Of a stretch of DNA of 64,000 bases, positions 16,991 through 24,066 are shown piece after piece (position 1 is the stretch's first letter; each line of letters starts with the position of its first letter). Origin of the DNA: Actinomycetota bacterium. GTDB taxonomy: Bacteria; Actinomycetota; Actinomycetes; Nanopelagicales; Nanopelagicaceae. Under the pieces are notes generated by a model. The model did not search any database. It was not told the DNA's origin and was given only the letters and a program-made list of their open reading frames with translations. Location of the stretch: NCBI GenBank assembly GCA_947463725.1, contig CANHRM010000001.1:1-64000 (forward strand). The letters run 5' to 3'. The translations under genes and the position numbers were made by a program.

Positions 16991-18319
16991 TTACTTCTTA
17001 ATTTTGTAACCAGAGGGGCACTTAGGCTTTACTGCAGTCACTTTCTTAGTGAGCTTACCCTTGACGCAAGTTATAGATGTTTTTTTCGCTTGAACCGTGG
17101 GAGAAGGAATAACTTTTGCTGGGATAGATGGCGCTGCAGTTGGCTGATTCACTGGCACTTGATTGAAATCTTTAGTGTTTCCTTTGGCGAAAAGCACCTG
17201 AGTTGCATATCTACCAACCGAATTCTTCGTCCGAACAGCAACAGAACATTCATAACCAAAACCTGCTGTGACATTTCTTGGGCCATAAGCGTAAATAATA
17301 TTTCCACTCACAATTAGTGAAATTTTCGCACCATTAAAAGTGTATTCACGTATTGCGTCACCGTTTGATTGAACGCCTAGGTTCCAATCGTATTGGTCCA
17401 AAATTGCTGTTTGTCCTGACAAATTCTTCGCTGAGACACGCCAACGTGTTCCAACTATTTCATAAGTGGAAACTGCAGAAGGGGTAAAGTCGGGTGTGTA
17501 ACAAGTGATATTTCCATCATCGCCTTCAACCATAGTTACGGAAGTTAAAGGTACATTTTGGTCAATGCTGCTAGTGGGTGTTGGAGTGGGTGTTGGAGTG
17601 GGTGTTGGAGTGGGTGTTGGAGTGGGTGTTGGAGTGGGTGTTGGAGTGGGTGTTGGAGTGGGTGTTGGAGTGGGTGTTGGAGTTCCAACAAACAAAACGC
17701 CAGAATATTTGTACAGTGCAGAAATTGGGCTAAATTGTGTAAGTGTTGCTGAAGCAGTGTTATATGAAACATTTAGACTAAGTATCGCAGCGCCTAGAGC
17801 TGAGCTAGGAATTTGAAATGACCCCGCAAGCGTTGCCGTTCCACAGATATTTGTATAGCAATATGAATCATATGAGCCACTGAACTTCTCTCTATATCTA
17901 AAATTAGTTTCACTTAAGTTAATTGGAACTTTGGTCCCATCCTTAAACAAAATATCTCCACTTGCCAGGTATGAATTCGCCCAGGCCCGACAATTTTCCG
18001 ACAGGCTCAACTCAATGTTTATCACTTGGTTATTCTTTAACTCACCTGTTAGAGGGACACTTTTCAATCGCAAATACGATATTCGGTCATACCCGGTACT
18101 CAACTTAATTCCGGCAAAAGTATCATCGCAAGATAGTAATTCAGGCTGTATTCGTATATTGGTTCCAGCTATCGTCTTTGCCTCATCGGAAAATTCAAGG
18201 ATGCACTCATTGGGATACAGATTCGCCCAAATACTGCTTGGACAACCGGCTGCATTTGCAATGTTTACGATAGGGAAGATTGACAGTATGAGTACCAGTG
18301 CAAGGAGTGTTCTCTTCAT
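16991..18319 (-). CDS. Secreted protein with Pro-Thr linker and KCP-x-GYK tail
   Basis: About 442 residues from the ATG at 18319, which gives a clean signal peptide (LLALVLILSIFPIVNIANA). The longer ORF adds thirteen unlikely residues. After the signal comes an N-terminal domain with several Cys, then a (Pro-Thr)n linker encoded by nine perfect 12-bp repeats, a second beta-rich domain with Cys residues, and a C-terminal tail with TCVKGKLTKKV and PKCPSGYKIKK. That tail recurs in secreted proteins of planktonic actinobacteria. Pro-Thr linkers are typical of extracellular multidomain proteins. Surface adhesion or binding is plausible; no enzymatic motif is seen. Confidence 0.78.
   Translation of the reverse strand: MKRTLLALVLILSIFPIVNIANAAGCPSSIWANLYPNECILEFSDEAKTIAGTNIRIQPELLSCDDTFAGIKLSTGYDRISYLRLKSVPLTGELKNNQVINIELSLSENCRAWANSYLASGDILFKDGTKVPINLSETNFRYREKFSGSYDSYCYTNICGTATLAGSFQIPSSALGAAILSLNVSYNTASATLTQFSPISALYKYSGVLFVGTPTPTPTPTPTPTPTPTPTPTPTPTPTPTPTPTPTPTSSIDQNVPLTSVTMVEGDDGNITCYTPDFTPSAVSTYEIVGTRWRVSAKNLSGQTAILDQYDWNLGVQSNGDAIREYTFNGAKISLIVSGNIIYAYGPRNVTAGFGYECSVAVRTKNSVGRYATQVLFAKGNTKDFNQVPVNQPTAAPSIPAKVIPSPTVQAKKTSITCVKGKLTKKVTAVKPKCPSGYKIKK
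17574..17681. repeat. Perfect 12-bp tandem repeat (9 units) coding Pro-Thr linker
   Basis: Nine tandem copies of GTGGGTGTTGGA (plus-strand sense), reading as Thr-Pro repeats on the minus strand inside the secreted protein gene. All nine units are identical at DNA level, including third codon positions, which points to recent expansion by slippage or unequal recombination rather than selection on protein sequence alone. Copy number is a multiple of three bases per unit, so length changes keep the frame. Confidence 0.95.
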
Positions 18320-18380
18320 TTCCAAAGTATGAACCCACAAAGCTTGCACAGCAAACATAAGGGAGTTAATATGCCACTGA

Positions 18381-18522
18381 ACGACAGTTGGTAGAGCACG
18401 GTGACTTACTGAGCGTGTGTAAACAAGCTAAGTAAGGGCGGTTTGGCAAGGCTGAGCGTGAGCGAAGTTTGCCTAACCCACTCTTAATCACAAGGTCGGG
18501 GGTTCGAGTCCTTCACAACCCA
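18381..18522 (+). pseudogene. Decayed or interrupted tRNA-Lys(CTT)-like sequence
   Basis: Within the 379-base gap between genes (18320-18698) lies a D-arm-like AGTTGGTAGAGC (18385-18396) and the 5' anticodon-stem sequence GGTGACT. About 75 extra bases containing a GGCAA...TTGCC stem-loop follow, then a 3' half with anticodon loop CTCTTAA, a T-arm with GGGGGTTCGAGTCC and an acceptor strand ACAACCCA. A matching 5' acceptor strand (GGGTTGT) is not visible. The anticodon stem would pair if the inserted bases were removed. No group I intron core was recognised, so decay by insertion is more likely than splicing. Its 3' half resembles the fragment at 684-724. Nothing else is seen in the gap. Confidence 0.45.
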
Positions 18523-18698
18523 CTTATAAGTCCTGTTCACAGGCCTAGTAACTCCTAAACGTTTCTTGGCTTTCTTTATTTGGTTATATTTCCTAACACT
18601 TCCCTAACACCTTACAAATTACCGCTTACGGCGTTAGCGAAACTGTTTGACCATCTATTTCATTGACTCTCGAAAGGAGTAGGTATTATTCTTGCAAA

Positions 18699-19067
18699 AT
18701 GCTCAAGGTCATTGCAGTTATAAAACGAAGTGTATCTCGCCGCCACCGAGAGATTGAATCCGTTTTGGCTTTTGAATGCTCAATGCAGTGGGATGAACTT
18801 CTCAAGATTGATGGCGATGAGTCACAGCGATTTTGCACCAGCTGTTCCAATAATGTTTATTTAACAGTCTCTGATTTGGCTTACAAGGAGAATGCGAAGA
18901 GGGGTCGATGCGTTTCCATTCCTGCGGGTACCGAACTGAAAATTAAGGGTAAAGATGTGACTACCCCGCACATGATGTTAGGTGGTATTGCAAAATATGT
19001 AGATGACAGTAGCGAGCCCCCATCCAAGAATTCGAGTTGGACGGGCGCTTGGGGAGACTTAGACTGA
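18699..19067 (+). CDS. Small Cys-rich putative zinc-binding protein
   Basis: About 122 residues from the ATG at 18699; GAAAGGAG lies eighteen bases upstream, rather far for a Shine-Dalgarno. The central segment has the pattern FECSMQWDELLKIDGDESQR followed by FCTSCSNNVYL and RGRCVSIPAG. Four Cys with C...W..L....RFC..C..V motif spacing match a small zinc-finger-like domain found in many bacterial proteins of unknown function. No signal peptide or membrane segment is present. Isolated gene, no functional clue from context. Confidence 0.65.
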   Translation: MLKVIAVIKRSVSRRHREIESVLAFECSMQWDELLKIDGDESQRFCTSCSNNVYLTVSDLAYKENAKRGRCVSIPAGTELKIKGKDVTTPHMMLGGIAKYVDDSSEPPSKNSSWTGAWGDLD

Positions 19068-19102
19068 AGTTCAGTTGCTAGAGCAGGTGATCAGAAATTA
19101 GT

Positions 19103-19744
19103 TCAACTTTTATTCAAGTTTAGAGACTTCATCGCAAACTCTGCCGCTTTCAAGCCATCGACTTGATACTTACCCTCAATTGCAACGCCAATTAGCTCTA
19201 ATTTATCGTTTAATGCCGTTACTGCCGCATCCCATATCGCTGAAGTTCGATCATATTCAGCAACGCCTTCATCAGACATTGTCTTTGGGGCGCAGTATGC
19301 CTCCGGGTCTTCAGGGCAATAATTCTTAAACACATAATCCATATCAGTACTAGCGGCCTCTTCTGCGAGAATTAATGCTGCAACCCCATTCCATTCGGGC
19401 TTATCAGCAATGTATCTCTTGAGATTAATAGTTTCATAATCAATTCCGTTGAGGTCTTGGTATGTCCAGCCAAATTCTGACATCAAAGCTTGCCCTTGAT
19501 CACTTAGGTAGAAGTCACTTCTCTTGATTCCTGCAAGTAACTTAATGTCTTCAATTACAGGGCTTTCTATTAAATACTTATTCGTATTTTCAATTTTTAG
19601 GCAGATAGCCATCTCGCCATTACTCTCAATAATCTCGCCAAGAGTGGTGCAATCTCCAGCATCTCGTGACCCAACTGCAGATTTACTTGATCCGCATCCG
19701 GTCAGTAATAAGAGAAGGGCGATACCTATCGTTAGTTTCCTCAT
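19103..19744 (-). CDS. Predicted lipoprotein, 213 aa
   Basis: Exported lipoprotein with signal MRKLTIGIALLLLLTGC (lipobox LTGC, lipidated Cys at residue 17), followed by a Gly/Ser-rich tether and an acidic soluble domain. The mature part contains four Cys (DCTTLG, ICLK, NYCPEDPEAYC) that may pair outside the cell. No known domain was recognised. It lies between two unrelated small genes and is probably monocistronic. The lipobox is unambiguous; the function is not known. Confidence 0.75.
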   Translation of the reverse strand: MRKLTIGIALLLLLTGCGSSKSAVGSRDAGDCTTLGEIIESNGEMAICLKIENTNKYLIESPVIEDIKLLAGIKRSDFYLSDQGQALMSEFGWTYQDLNGIDYETINLKRYIADKPEWNGVAALILAEEAASTDMDYVFKNYCPEDPEAYCAPKTMSDEGVAEYDRTSAIWDAAVTALNDKLELIGVAIEGKYQVDGLKAAEFAMKSLNLNKS

Positions 19745-19808
19745 TTCTGAACCTTACTCATCTCTTCTAATCTTGCCTAGAGACTGCTAGCCACTCAGGC
19801 GCCGATCG

Positions 19809-20273
19809 TTAGTTCTCTTCCAAATCCTTCAATTCGCGAAGTCCGCGCATAAGGAAAAAGGATGATATTCCGCGCAATAAACCAGTTTGAATCCATGAAA
19901 CTATCCAAACAATAAGTATCACAAGTATCGAGCCAAGGAAGATCCAACCTGATGTTGCACCGGCAGCAAATAGAAATATTAAGCCCATTACTGACAACCC
20001 GATGAATATGTAATTTAGAACATTTAGGGTGTCTCCGATTGATTTGAATACTCTTGAAAAGCGAACTACTTCATTTGCTGCTTGTCGAAGTTGTGTTGGC
20101 AAGTCAACTTTAGAAGCAATTCTTTTAGGTAATTTAGATGGAATTGATTCTGAGACTGCATCATCAGCTGCTTGCCAATCGAGGTCTTTATCCCAACTGA
20201 GCAGTTTCCCACAAGAGGAACAAGTGCCATCAAAATTCGGGACCGGGCTGCTGCAATCACATTTTTTCGACAT
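19809..20273 (-). CDS. Zinc-ribbon-like membrane protein
   Basis: A 154-residue protein with an N-terminal metal-binding knuckle arrangement (CDCSS...CSSCGK, residues about 4-23), an acidic linker, an amphipathic stretch and two or three hydrophobic helices (about 88-107 and 110-140). The layout matches the protein at 4312-4776: N-terminal Cys knuckles then two membrane segments. The two could be distant paralogs, although sequence similarity by eye is low. It is convergent with nothing and divergent from the mycoredoxin gene at 20334. Function unknown. Confidence 0.68.
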   Translation of the reverse strand: MSKKCDCSSPVPNFDGTCSSCGKLLSWDKDLDWQAADDAVSESIPSKLPKRIASKVDLPTQLRQAANEVVRFSRVFKSIGDTLNVLNYIFIGLSVMGLIFLFAAGATSGWIFLGSILVILIVWIVSWIQTGLLRGISSFFLMRGLRELKDLEEN

Positions 20274-20333
20274 GCTTAATTGTAGATTTTACTTTCATTG
20301 GTCGTCGGTTCGACGCGCGACTAGAATTTATCC

Positions 20334-20573
20334 ATGACTTTTACCTTGTACTCAACATCCTGGTGTGGCCCGTGCAAGCGGCTTAAAGGACAACTAACAG
20401 AGCTAGGGATTAGCTTTAAAGAGGTTGACATTGAACAATCCCCCGAGGCAGCAGCTTTAGTGGAGTCCCTTAACAATGGCAATCAAATGGTGCCGACATT
20501 GGTTTTCTCAGATGGAACATCGATGACTAACCCATCAGCAATAGCAGTTAAAGAAAAGCTAAGCACACTTTAA
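20334..20573 (+). CDS. Mycoredoxin/glutaredoxin-like protein
   Basis: A 79-residue thioredoxin-fold redox protein with the active-site motif WCGPCKRLK near the N-terminus, cis-Pro segment MVPTLVF and a C-terminal TNPS helix start. Size and the WCGxCxRLK context match actinobacterial mycoredoxins, which reduce mycothiol mixed disulfides in the cytosol. The CGPC centre is more thioredoxin-like than the CGYC or CPYC common in mycoredoxins, so substrate preference may differ. It is divergent from the zinc-ribbon membrane gene and ends next to a convergent small membrane gene. Confidence 0.88.
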   Translation: MTFTLYSTSWCGPCKRLKGQLTELGISFKEVDIEQSPEAAALVESLNNGNQMVPTLVFSDGTSMTNPSAIAVKEKLSTL

Positions 20574-20574
20574 A

Positions 20575-20787
20575 TTAACGCGTTCTACGCACCACCATCA
20601 TTACTAAGCCAATAACAACAAGCACAAAGCCAACTGGCAAAGTCAAGAACATAAACCAGATATATCCGCCAGATCCGCTGCCTTCATCCCACATAGATCC
20701 CCCTTGAAACAGTGAGGTTATAAAGGCTAGAAGAATCGGTGAGAAGGCAAAGATCAAACCTATGCGGATAAACGGGATTTGCTTCAT
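20575..20787 (-). CDS. Small two-helix membrane protein
   Basis: A 70-residue protein with two predicted transmembrane helices (about residues 7-25 and 42-66) joined by a short Gly/Ser-rich loop (GSMWDEGSGSGG), ending in basic residues VVRRTR. The positive ends suggest both termini face the cytosol. Its stop lies one base past the stop of the convergent mycoredoxin gene. No family was recognised. Confidence 0.6.
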   Translation of the reverse strand: MKQIPFIRIGLIFAFSPILLAFITSLFQGGSMWDEGSGSGGYIWFMFLTLPVGFVLVVIGLVMMVVRRTR

Positions 20788-20872
20788 GAGTAAAGTTTAA
20801 GGGGCTATGGTGAGATTAGTTCAGGCCTCGCTGAGGACTTTTAAGTATTAGCAAAATATAAATTTAGGTGCA

Positions 20873-20944
20873 GCTCTGGACGAGAATCGAACTCGCACCT
20901 AGCGGTTGGTAAAACCTCTCACGCTGCCATTACGCCACCAGAGC
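20873..20944 (-). tRNA. tRNA-Gly-like gene with abnormal anticodon loop
   Basis: On the minus strand a full cloverleaf can be drawn. It has acceptor GCTCTGG/CCAGAGC (extendable to ten pairs with flanking bases), a D-arm GCG-TAATGGCAG-CGT, and T-arm GCGAG-TTCGATT-CTCGT. The body closely resembles actinobacterial tRNA-Gly. The anticodon stem AGAGG/CCGCT has one A-G mismatch and encloses nine bases, TTTTACCAA, instead of seven. A shifted pairing gives a seven-base loop with UAC (Val) but a pyrimidine at position 37. CCA is not encoded. It may be a divergent functional tRNA, a frameshift-type tRNA or a pseudogene. Confidence 0.65.
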
Positions 20945-21010
20945 TGCTTGCGAATAGTGGGCTCTGAGCAATTCTGAAATTCCTGAGATAGAAAAATGTG
21001 TGGATAAAAA

Positions 21011-21038
21011 AAGAAGCCCCCGGTAACGAGGGCTTCTT
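21011..21038. terminator. Bidirectional Rho-independent terminator
   Basis: Stem AAGAAGCCC/GGGCTTCTT with a GC-rich base, preceded by an A tract and followed by TTT on the plus strand, so it can work in both directions. It lies about 70 bases upstream of the minus-strand tRNA-like gene. It more likely ends a transcript entering from the right, or a plus-strand transcript. Confidence 0.75.
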
Positions 21039-21158
21039 TGTCCAGAGCTCCAAGATTTTGTAATTTGTTTTTATGAGTTACCAGCTCCATCACAAAGTCT
21101 GAACGTATTAAAGCACTTTTATTGGTTACGTAGAGTAATTTCAGAACCAGGAAGGAAG

Positions 21159-21189
21159 AAGAGCCCGTCATAACTAGCGGGGTCTTTTT
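21159..21189 (+). terminator. Rho-independent terminator-like hairpin
   Basis: An inverted repeat AGAGCCCG/CGGGGTCT with one internal mismatch and a nine-base loop is followed by TTTTTG. The orientation of the T tract suits plus-strand transcription, although no plus-strand gene ends nearby. It could mark the end of an unannotated transcript in this gap. Confidence 0.5.
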
Positions 21190-21306
21190 GTTTCTAGTTC
21201 TTTAACTTAGCTATATCTACTAACTCACCATTTATTTGAAGCAACCACGTTCTGTACGCACTCACATCTGGACGCTTTGGTCTATTAACCAGCAGTCTTA
21301 AAACTG

Positions 21307-21894
21307 TTATCTGAACATCAGTATTTCTAAACGTGCTTTAGTTTCTAACCAGTCAGATTCAATTACCGAGAAATAGACGGCATCTCGCCAACTTCCATCA
21401 CGGCGTTGTTTTTCATTCTGGATAACGCCTTCGAGCTTTGCCCCGATTCTAGTAATGGCTCGAATTGAGGTTGCGTTCGTGCTGTCGGCTTTTATAAGCA
21501 CTCGCTTGCAGCCAAGGACTTCGAAAGCATGACGCAGTAAAAGGTATTTACAGTGAGTATTTACAGCAGTGCGTCGAGCAAAGGCGGCATAGAACGTAGA
21601 ACCAATTTCTACTGATTTTGCATCTTCATCGCGGTCAATGTATGAAGTAGAACCAACTACTTGGCCAGAGCTTTTTAGTACGACAGCAAAAGTATTTCTT
21701 GTGCCTTGGGCATCGCGAACTTTCATTGCTTTGATGACCGTGCGAACATCTTCTAACGAGTTTGGAACAGGCTCGGCCGACCATACCCAATTCCAGAGCT
21801 GATCATCTCCGGCAGTATTTGCCCAGAGTTCTTCGGCATCTGACTCTTGGATTGGTCGCAGAAGAACTAGATCGCTCTCAAGGGTTATTTCCAT
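21307..21894 (-). CDS. GNAT N-acetyltransferase, RimJ/RimL-like
   Basis: A 195-residue acetyltransferase of the RimJ/RimL type (Acetyltransf_3). It begins with the family-typical LVLLRPIQESDAEELW, has a central SGQVVGSTSYID strand, the acetyl-CoA loop region ARRTAVNTHCKYLLLRHAFE, and the conserved KADSTNATSIRAITRIGAK segment before a C-terminal strand. It is cytosolic. Substrates of this group are N-terminal amines of proteins or small-molecule amines, and cannot be told from sequence. It is monocistronic by spacing, followed by a hairpin-rich gap. Confidence 0.85.
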   Translation of the reverse strand: MEITLESDLVLLRPIQESDAEELWANTAGDDQLWNWVWSAEPVPNSLEDVRTVIKAMKVRDAQGTRNTFAVVLKSSGQVVGSTSYIDRDEDAKSVEIGSTFYAAFARRTAVNTHCKYLLLRHAFEVLGCKRVLIKADSTNATSIRAITRIGAKLEGVIQNEKQRRDGSWRDAVYFSVIESDWLETKARLEILMFR

Positions 21895-21940
21895 CTAGCA
21901 AGAGTAACTAATGCCAGGCTAATAAGTTAAGAAAAAGGTT

Positions 21941-22090
21941 TTAGTTATTCTTCACATATTCAGAAGCGTGAGGAAACCCATTAGCTGCTAGCTTTTCAGC
22001 AATATCTGCCTTAACAGCCTGAACAACTTTATGTGTTCCGTTGCAATTCTTCTCTGGATCAGTTGTGTAACCGCATTGGCAAGCGCCCAT
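21941..22090 (-). CDS. CDGSH-type iron-sulfur microprotein (49 aa)
   Basis: A 49-residue protein found by translating the minus strand; it begins MGACQCGYTTDPEKNC and continues NGTHK. The Cys-x-Cys...Cys-Asn-Gly-Thr-His spacing matches the CDGSH motif (C-x-C-x2-[ST]-x3-P-x-C-D-G-[SAT]-H) that binds a 2Fe-2S cluster through three Cys and one His. Here Asp is replaced by Asn, and an extra residue separates Pro from Cys. A purine-rich GAGAG precedes the ATG. A basic helix completes the protein. Zinc binding is an alternative. It lies immediately downstream of the GNAT stop region on the same strand, but upstream in its own sense. Confidence 0.65.
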   Translation of the reverse strand: MGACQCGYTTDPEKNCNGTHKVVQAVKADIAEKLAANGFPHASEYVKNN

Positions 22091-22134
22091 GACATCTCTC
22101 TTTTCTTAGTAATTTAAACGGAATCTTAACTGGG

Positions 22135-22212
22135 TTAAGCAACTTTCTCGACTCGAGCTGTTTCATAATCTCCAGTACTAACCTCTGAGGTCTTGATACC
22201 TTCGATAGTCAT
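22135..22212 (-). CDS. Possible 25-aa small ORF
   Basis: A minus-strand ORF starting ATGACT after a GGGGGATGC element, coding for MTIEGIKTSEVSTGDYETA and six further residues. The composition is protein-like and the ribosome site acceptable, but the length is too short to prove. It lies 44 bases upstream of the CDGSH-type gene on the same strand, so the two could be cotranscribed. Nothing else was seen in 22091-22352. Confidence 0.25.
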   Translation of the reverse strand: MTIEGIKTSEVSTGDYETARVEKVA

Positions 22213-22352
22213 GCATCCCCCGAAACGGCGATATAGCAGTTGTAATCTTCAAAGGCCAGGCTTATTTTATGATGACCATTGCTTAATGGGCCTCAAAGAG
22301 TAAACTCAAATCAGAGCCAATTAAAAGTGGCCTAAAATGAAGGAGTTTACAA

Positions 22353-22634
22353 ATGGATACAAATGCTGAGCTAGAGCAAAAAGGTAAAGACTTAGCTATT
22401 GCATCATTAGCAATATCAGTTTCTTGTATTTTTATGACACTCGGAACTCTTTCATTTATAGGCTCGATAGTCGGGCACATAGCATTAGGAAAATTAAAGC
22501 TCACTGGAAACACATCACATAGAGGTTTTGCGACTGCTGGAATAATCGTCGGTTACGTGTCAACCGGAATATCGATTCTAGCTATAGCGATCTTTGTAAT
22601 TTTCTTGGCCATGACAACTTATTGGTCATACTAA
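22353..22634 (+). CDS. DUF4190-type small membrane protein
   Basis: A 93-residue membrane protein with two hydrophobic segments. The first (ISVSCIFMTLGTLSFIGSIVGHIALGKLK) contains the G-x2-hydrophobic-G-HIALGKLK pattern characteristic of DUF4190. After a short loop with GFATAGIIVGYV comes the second helix. Such proteins are abundant in actinobacteria and of unknown function. A good GAAGGAG ribosome site lies upstream of the ATG. A strong terminator follows at 22650-22690. A second member of the family is at 23834-24046. Confidence 0.8.
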   Translation: MDTNAELEQKGKDLAIASLAISVSCIFMTLGTLSFIGSIVGHIALGKLKLTGNTSHRGFATAGIIVGYVSTGISILAIAIFVIFLAMTTYWSY

Positions 22635-22649
22635 AAATTGCTAGATAGC

Positions 22650-22690
22650 AAAACCCCCTTCATAAATAGTTCATATGAAAGGGGTTTTAC
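22650..22690 (+). terminator. Rho-independent terminator after DUF4190 gene
   Basis: Inverted repeat AAAACCCC...TTCATA / TATGAA...GGGGTTTT with a short AT-rich loop, fifteen bases after the stop codon at 22634. The A and T tails on both sides make it potentially bidirectional, so it would also serve the convergent DUF805 gene ending at 22706. Confidence 0.85.
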
Positions 22691-22705
22691 TAGTTAATTT
22701 ATTTA

Positions 22706-23017
22706 CTAGTCACCGTACTGATTCGAACCAGGAGTGCTAGCTGTGCACAATAAAACAATGTTATAAATCGGTACTAAAATAAACCATCCTGAGCGACCGA
22801 CGTCATGCATTCTGCGGATTCCTGCAGCTAGGTTTGGTATCCACAATGGCAAGATGAATAAATACATCAATGCTGGGGTGCCCACTGCAGCGGCAACAAC
22901 CATACCCACTACATACATGATCGCGTAGAAGAGGTAGAAGTACCAAAACTCACTTCGTGTGGCTCTACCGCTAAATGTTGCATATTTACTAAAGCAACTT
23001 GAGATTGCATTACCCAT
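22706..23017 (-). CDS. DUF805 membrane protein
   Basis: A 103-residue membrane protein with three predicted helices. It shows the DUF805 hallmarks: SKYATFSGRATRSEFWYFYL at the start, an Ile-Pro-x-Leu-Ala-hydrophobic motif (WIPNLAAGIRRMHD), and DVGRSGWF before the last helix. The family is widespread and often linked by name to inner-membrane integrity, but its biochemical role is unknown. AGGAGGAAAC just before the ATG is a near-perfect ribosome site, suggesting good expression. Monocistronic, sharing a terminator with the convergent DUF4190 gene. Confidence 0.9.
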   Translation of the reverse strand: MGNAISSCFSKYATFSGRATRSEFWYFYLFYAIMYVVGMVVAAAVGTPALMYLFILPLWIPNLAAGIRRMHDVGRSGWFILVPIYNIVLLCTASTPGSNQYGD

Positions 23018-23235
23018 GTTTCCTCCTAATAGGATGATTTGTTAAAGGGTACGCTCAGTTTTGTGATACTAGTCAGAGACACGTCAAACTTTGAGAACTA
23101 ATTGGCTGGATTCAAAATTTAAGCGTGAGTGATTAGTAAAAATACCTCGAATTAACACGCCACAATGTCCATTTCATGTCCCTCAAAATATCGCTAGACA
23201 AATCTTGCAGGACGAGAACGTTTGAGAGCAGTTGA

Positions 23236-23631
23236 TTATTTACCTCGTAAAGCTCGCCATGCCCCGGTTGACCAGAGTGCCCAGAGAACAAGCAAAGGTT
23301 GGAATAACAATCTAATTGCGCGGGCGCGATCGCTATCTAGTCCGAAGGCATCAATGCTATTTAGATACTGAGAAATGTTGCCAGGAAAAATTGCAATAAA
23401 GAAAAGCGCGGTAGCAATGCCAACTTCTTTTCTGTAACGTAGCGAGGCAAGTGATAAGCCGAGAAGTATTTCAACGACACCGGATGCAAGTACAACAAAG
23501 TCAGCTGATAACGGAACCCAACTAGGTACTTGGGCTTGGAACTCAAGGCGACTAGTTGTTAAGTGTGAGATGCCGGTATAGATCAAGGCACCACCGAGCA
23601 GTATTTGGCTGGCTTTGCGCATTAGTTCCAT
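23236..23631 (-). CDS. DoxX-like membrane protein
   Basis: A 131-residue integral membrane protein with four predicted helices: residues about 8-25, 45-65, 72-95 and 108-125. The start (ASQILLGGALIYTGISHLT), a mid-protein GVVEILLGLSLA and FPGNISQYLN after the third helix fit the DoxX/MauE-type four-helix fold. It is distantly related to the DoxD subunit family of quinone-linked enzymes, but many such small proteins have no known activity. Isolated gene on the minus strand. Confidence 0.75.
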   Translation of the reverse strand: MELMRKASQILLGGALIYTGISHLTTSRLEFQAQVPSWVPLSADFVVLASGVVEILLGLSLASLRYRKEVGIATALFFIAIFPGNISQYLNSIDAFGLDSDRARAIRLLFQPLLVLWALWSTGAWRALRGK

Positions 23632-23833
23632 ATCCTTATTGTGGCTTAGTTCTTGCTAGCCGTGTCCCCCAAACCCCAACGAGACAATCTATTTATCACC
23701 CTTAGGATTCCACTCGAAGGAATTGCTACTTTAAAGTAACTTTGGAATACGCTGGATTTAAATCGGCGCGTCGATTCCAAAATTCAAATCAAGAGTTCAT
23801 AATTATGCAAATACCCTATGAAAGGAAGTATCT

Positions 23834-24046
23834 ATGTCAAGTCCACTTTCAGTAATAGCGCTTATCCTCGGCGGACTAAGTTTCATCATTTTGCCAATAA
23901 TTTTTGGACCAATAGCAATTATTCTTGCTGTAATTGGTAAGAAAAAGGGCGAAAGCTTGGCCAATGTTGCGCTAACTGTTGGAATTCTAGGCACAGTTGT
24001 TGGAATGATTATTGGCGCAGTTGTTGGCGCTAATATGCTTAGCTAA
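23834..24046 (+). CDS. DUF4190-like small membrane protein
   Basis: A 70-residue protein of two hydrophobic segments. The first half (SVIALILGGLSFIILPIIFGP) and the basic turn VIGKKKGES followed by LANVALTVGILGTVVG match the small DUF4190 pattern seen also at 22353. GAAAGGAAG upstream of the ATG is a good ribosome site. It is followed by a 21-bp perfect inverted repeat at 24067-24120. Function unknown. Confidence 0.75.
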   Translation: MSSPLSVIALILGGLSFIILPIIFGPIAIILAVIGKKKGESLANVALTVGILGTVVGMIIGAVVGANMLS

Positions 24047-24066
24047 TTTTAGAACTGCATAAAGCG

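Larger units (their letters stand above)
20945..21306. other. Intergenic region with two hairpins, no gene
   Basis: This 362-base stretch between the tRNA-like gene and a GNAT gene contains two terminator-type hairpins (listed separately) and no ORF with a credible start and ribosome site. A minus-strand open frame from the end of the GNAT gene to about 21197 encodes some 40 residues without an ATG or GTG near a Shine-Dalgarno, and was not called. Confidence 0.6.

Noticed and set aside
17574..17681. CRISPR-like repeat array
   Set aside because: Units are contiguous 12-mers without spacers and encode a protein linker; no cas genes.
17505..17816. Plus-strand ORFs of Gly-Val or Ser-Gly-Cys-Trp repeats over the 12-bp array
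   Set aside because: These are antisense or out-of-frame readings of the tandem repeat; composition is an artefact of the array.
684..18522. Integrase or transposase supporting a mobile island
   Set aside because: None of the genes between the tRNA-like fragments looks like a recombinase; the island idea rests only on the repeats.
20899..21171. Minus-strand ORF overlapping the tRNA-like gene and a terminator
   Set aside because: It runs through an RNA gene and a hairpin; no credible start or family.
21197..21306. Minus-strand open frame after the GNAT gene
   Set aside because: About 40 residues of protein-like composition but no start codon with a ribosome site; possibly a remnant, not callable.
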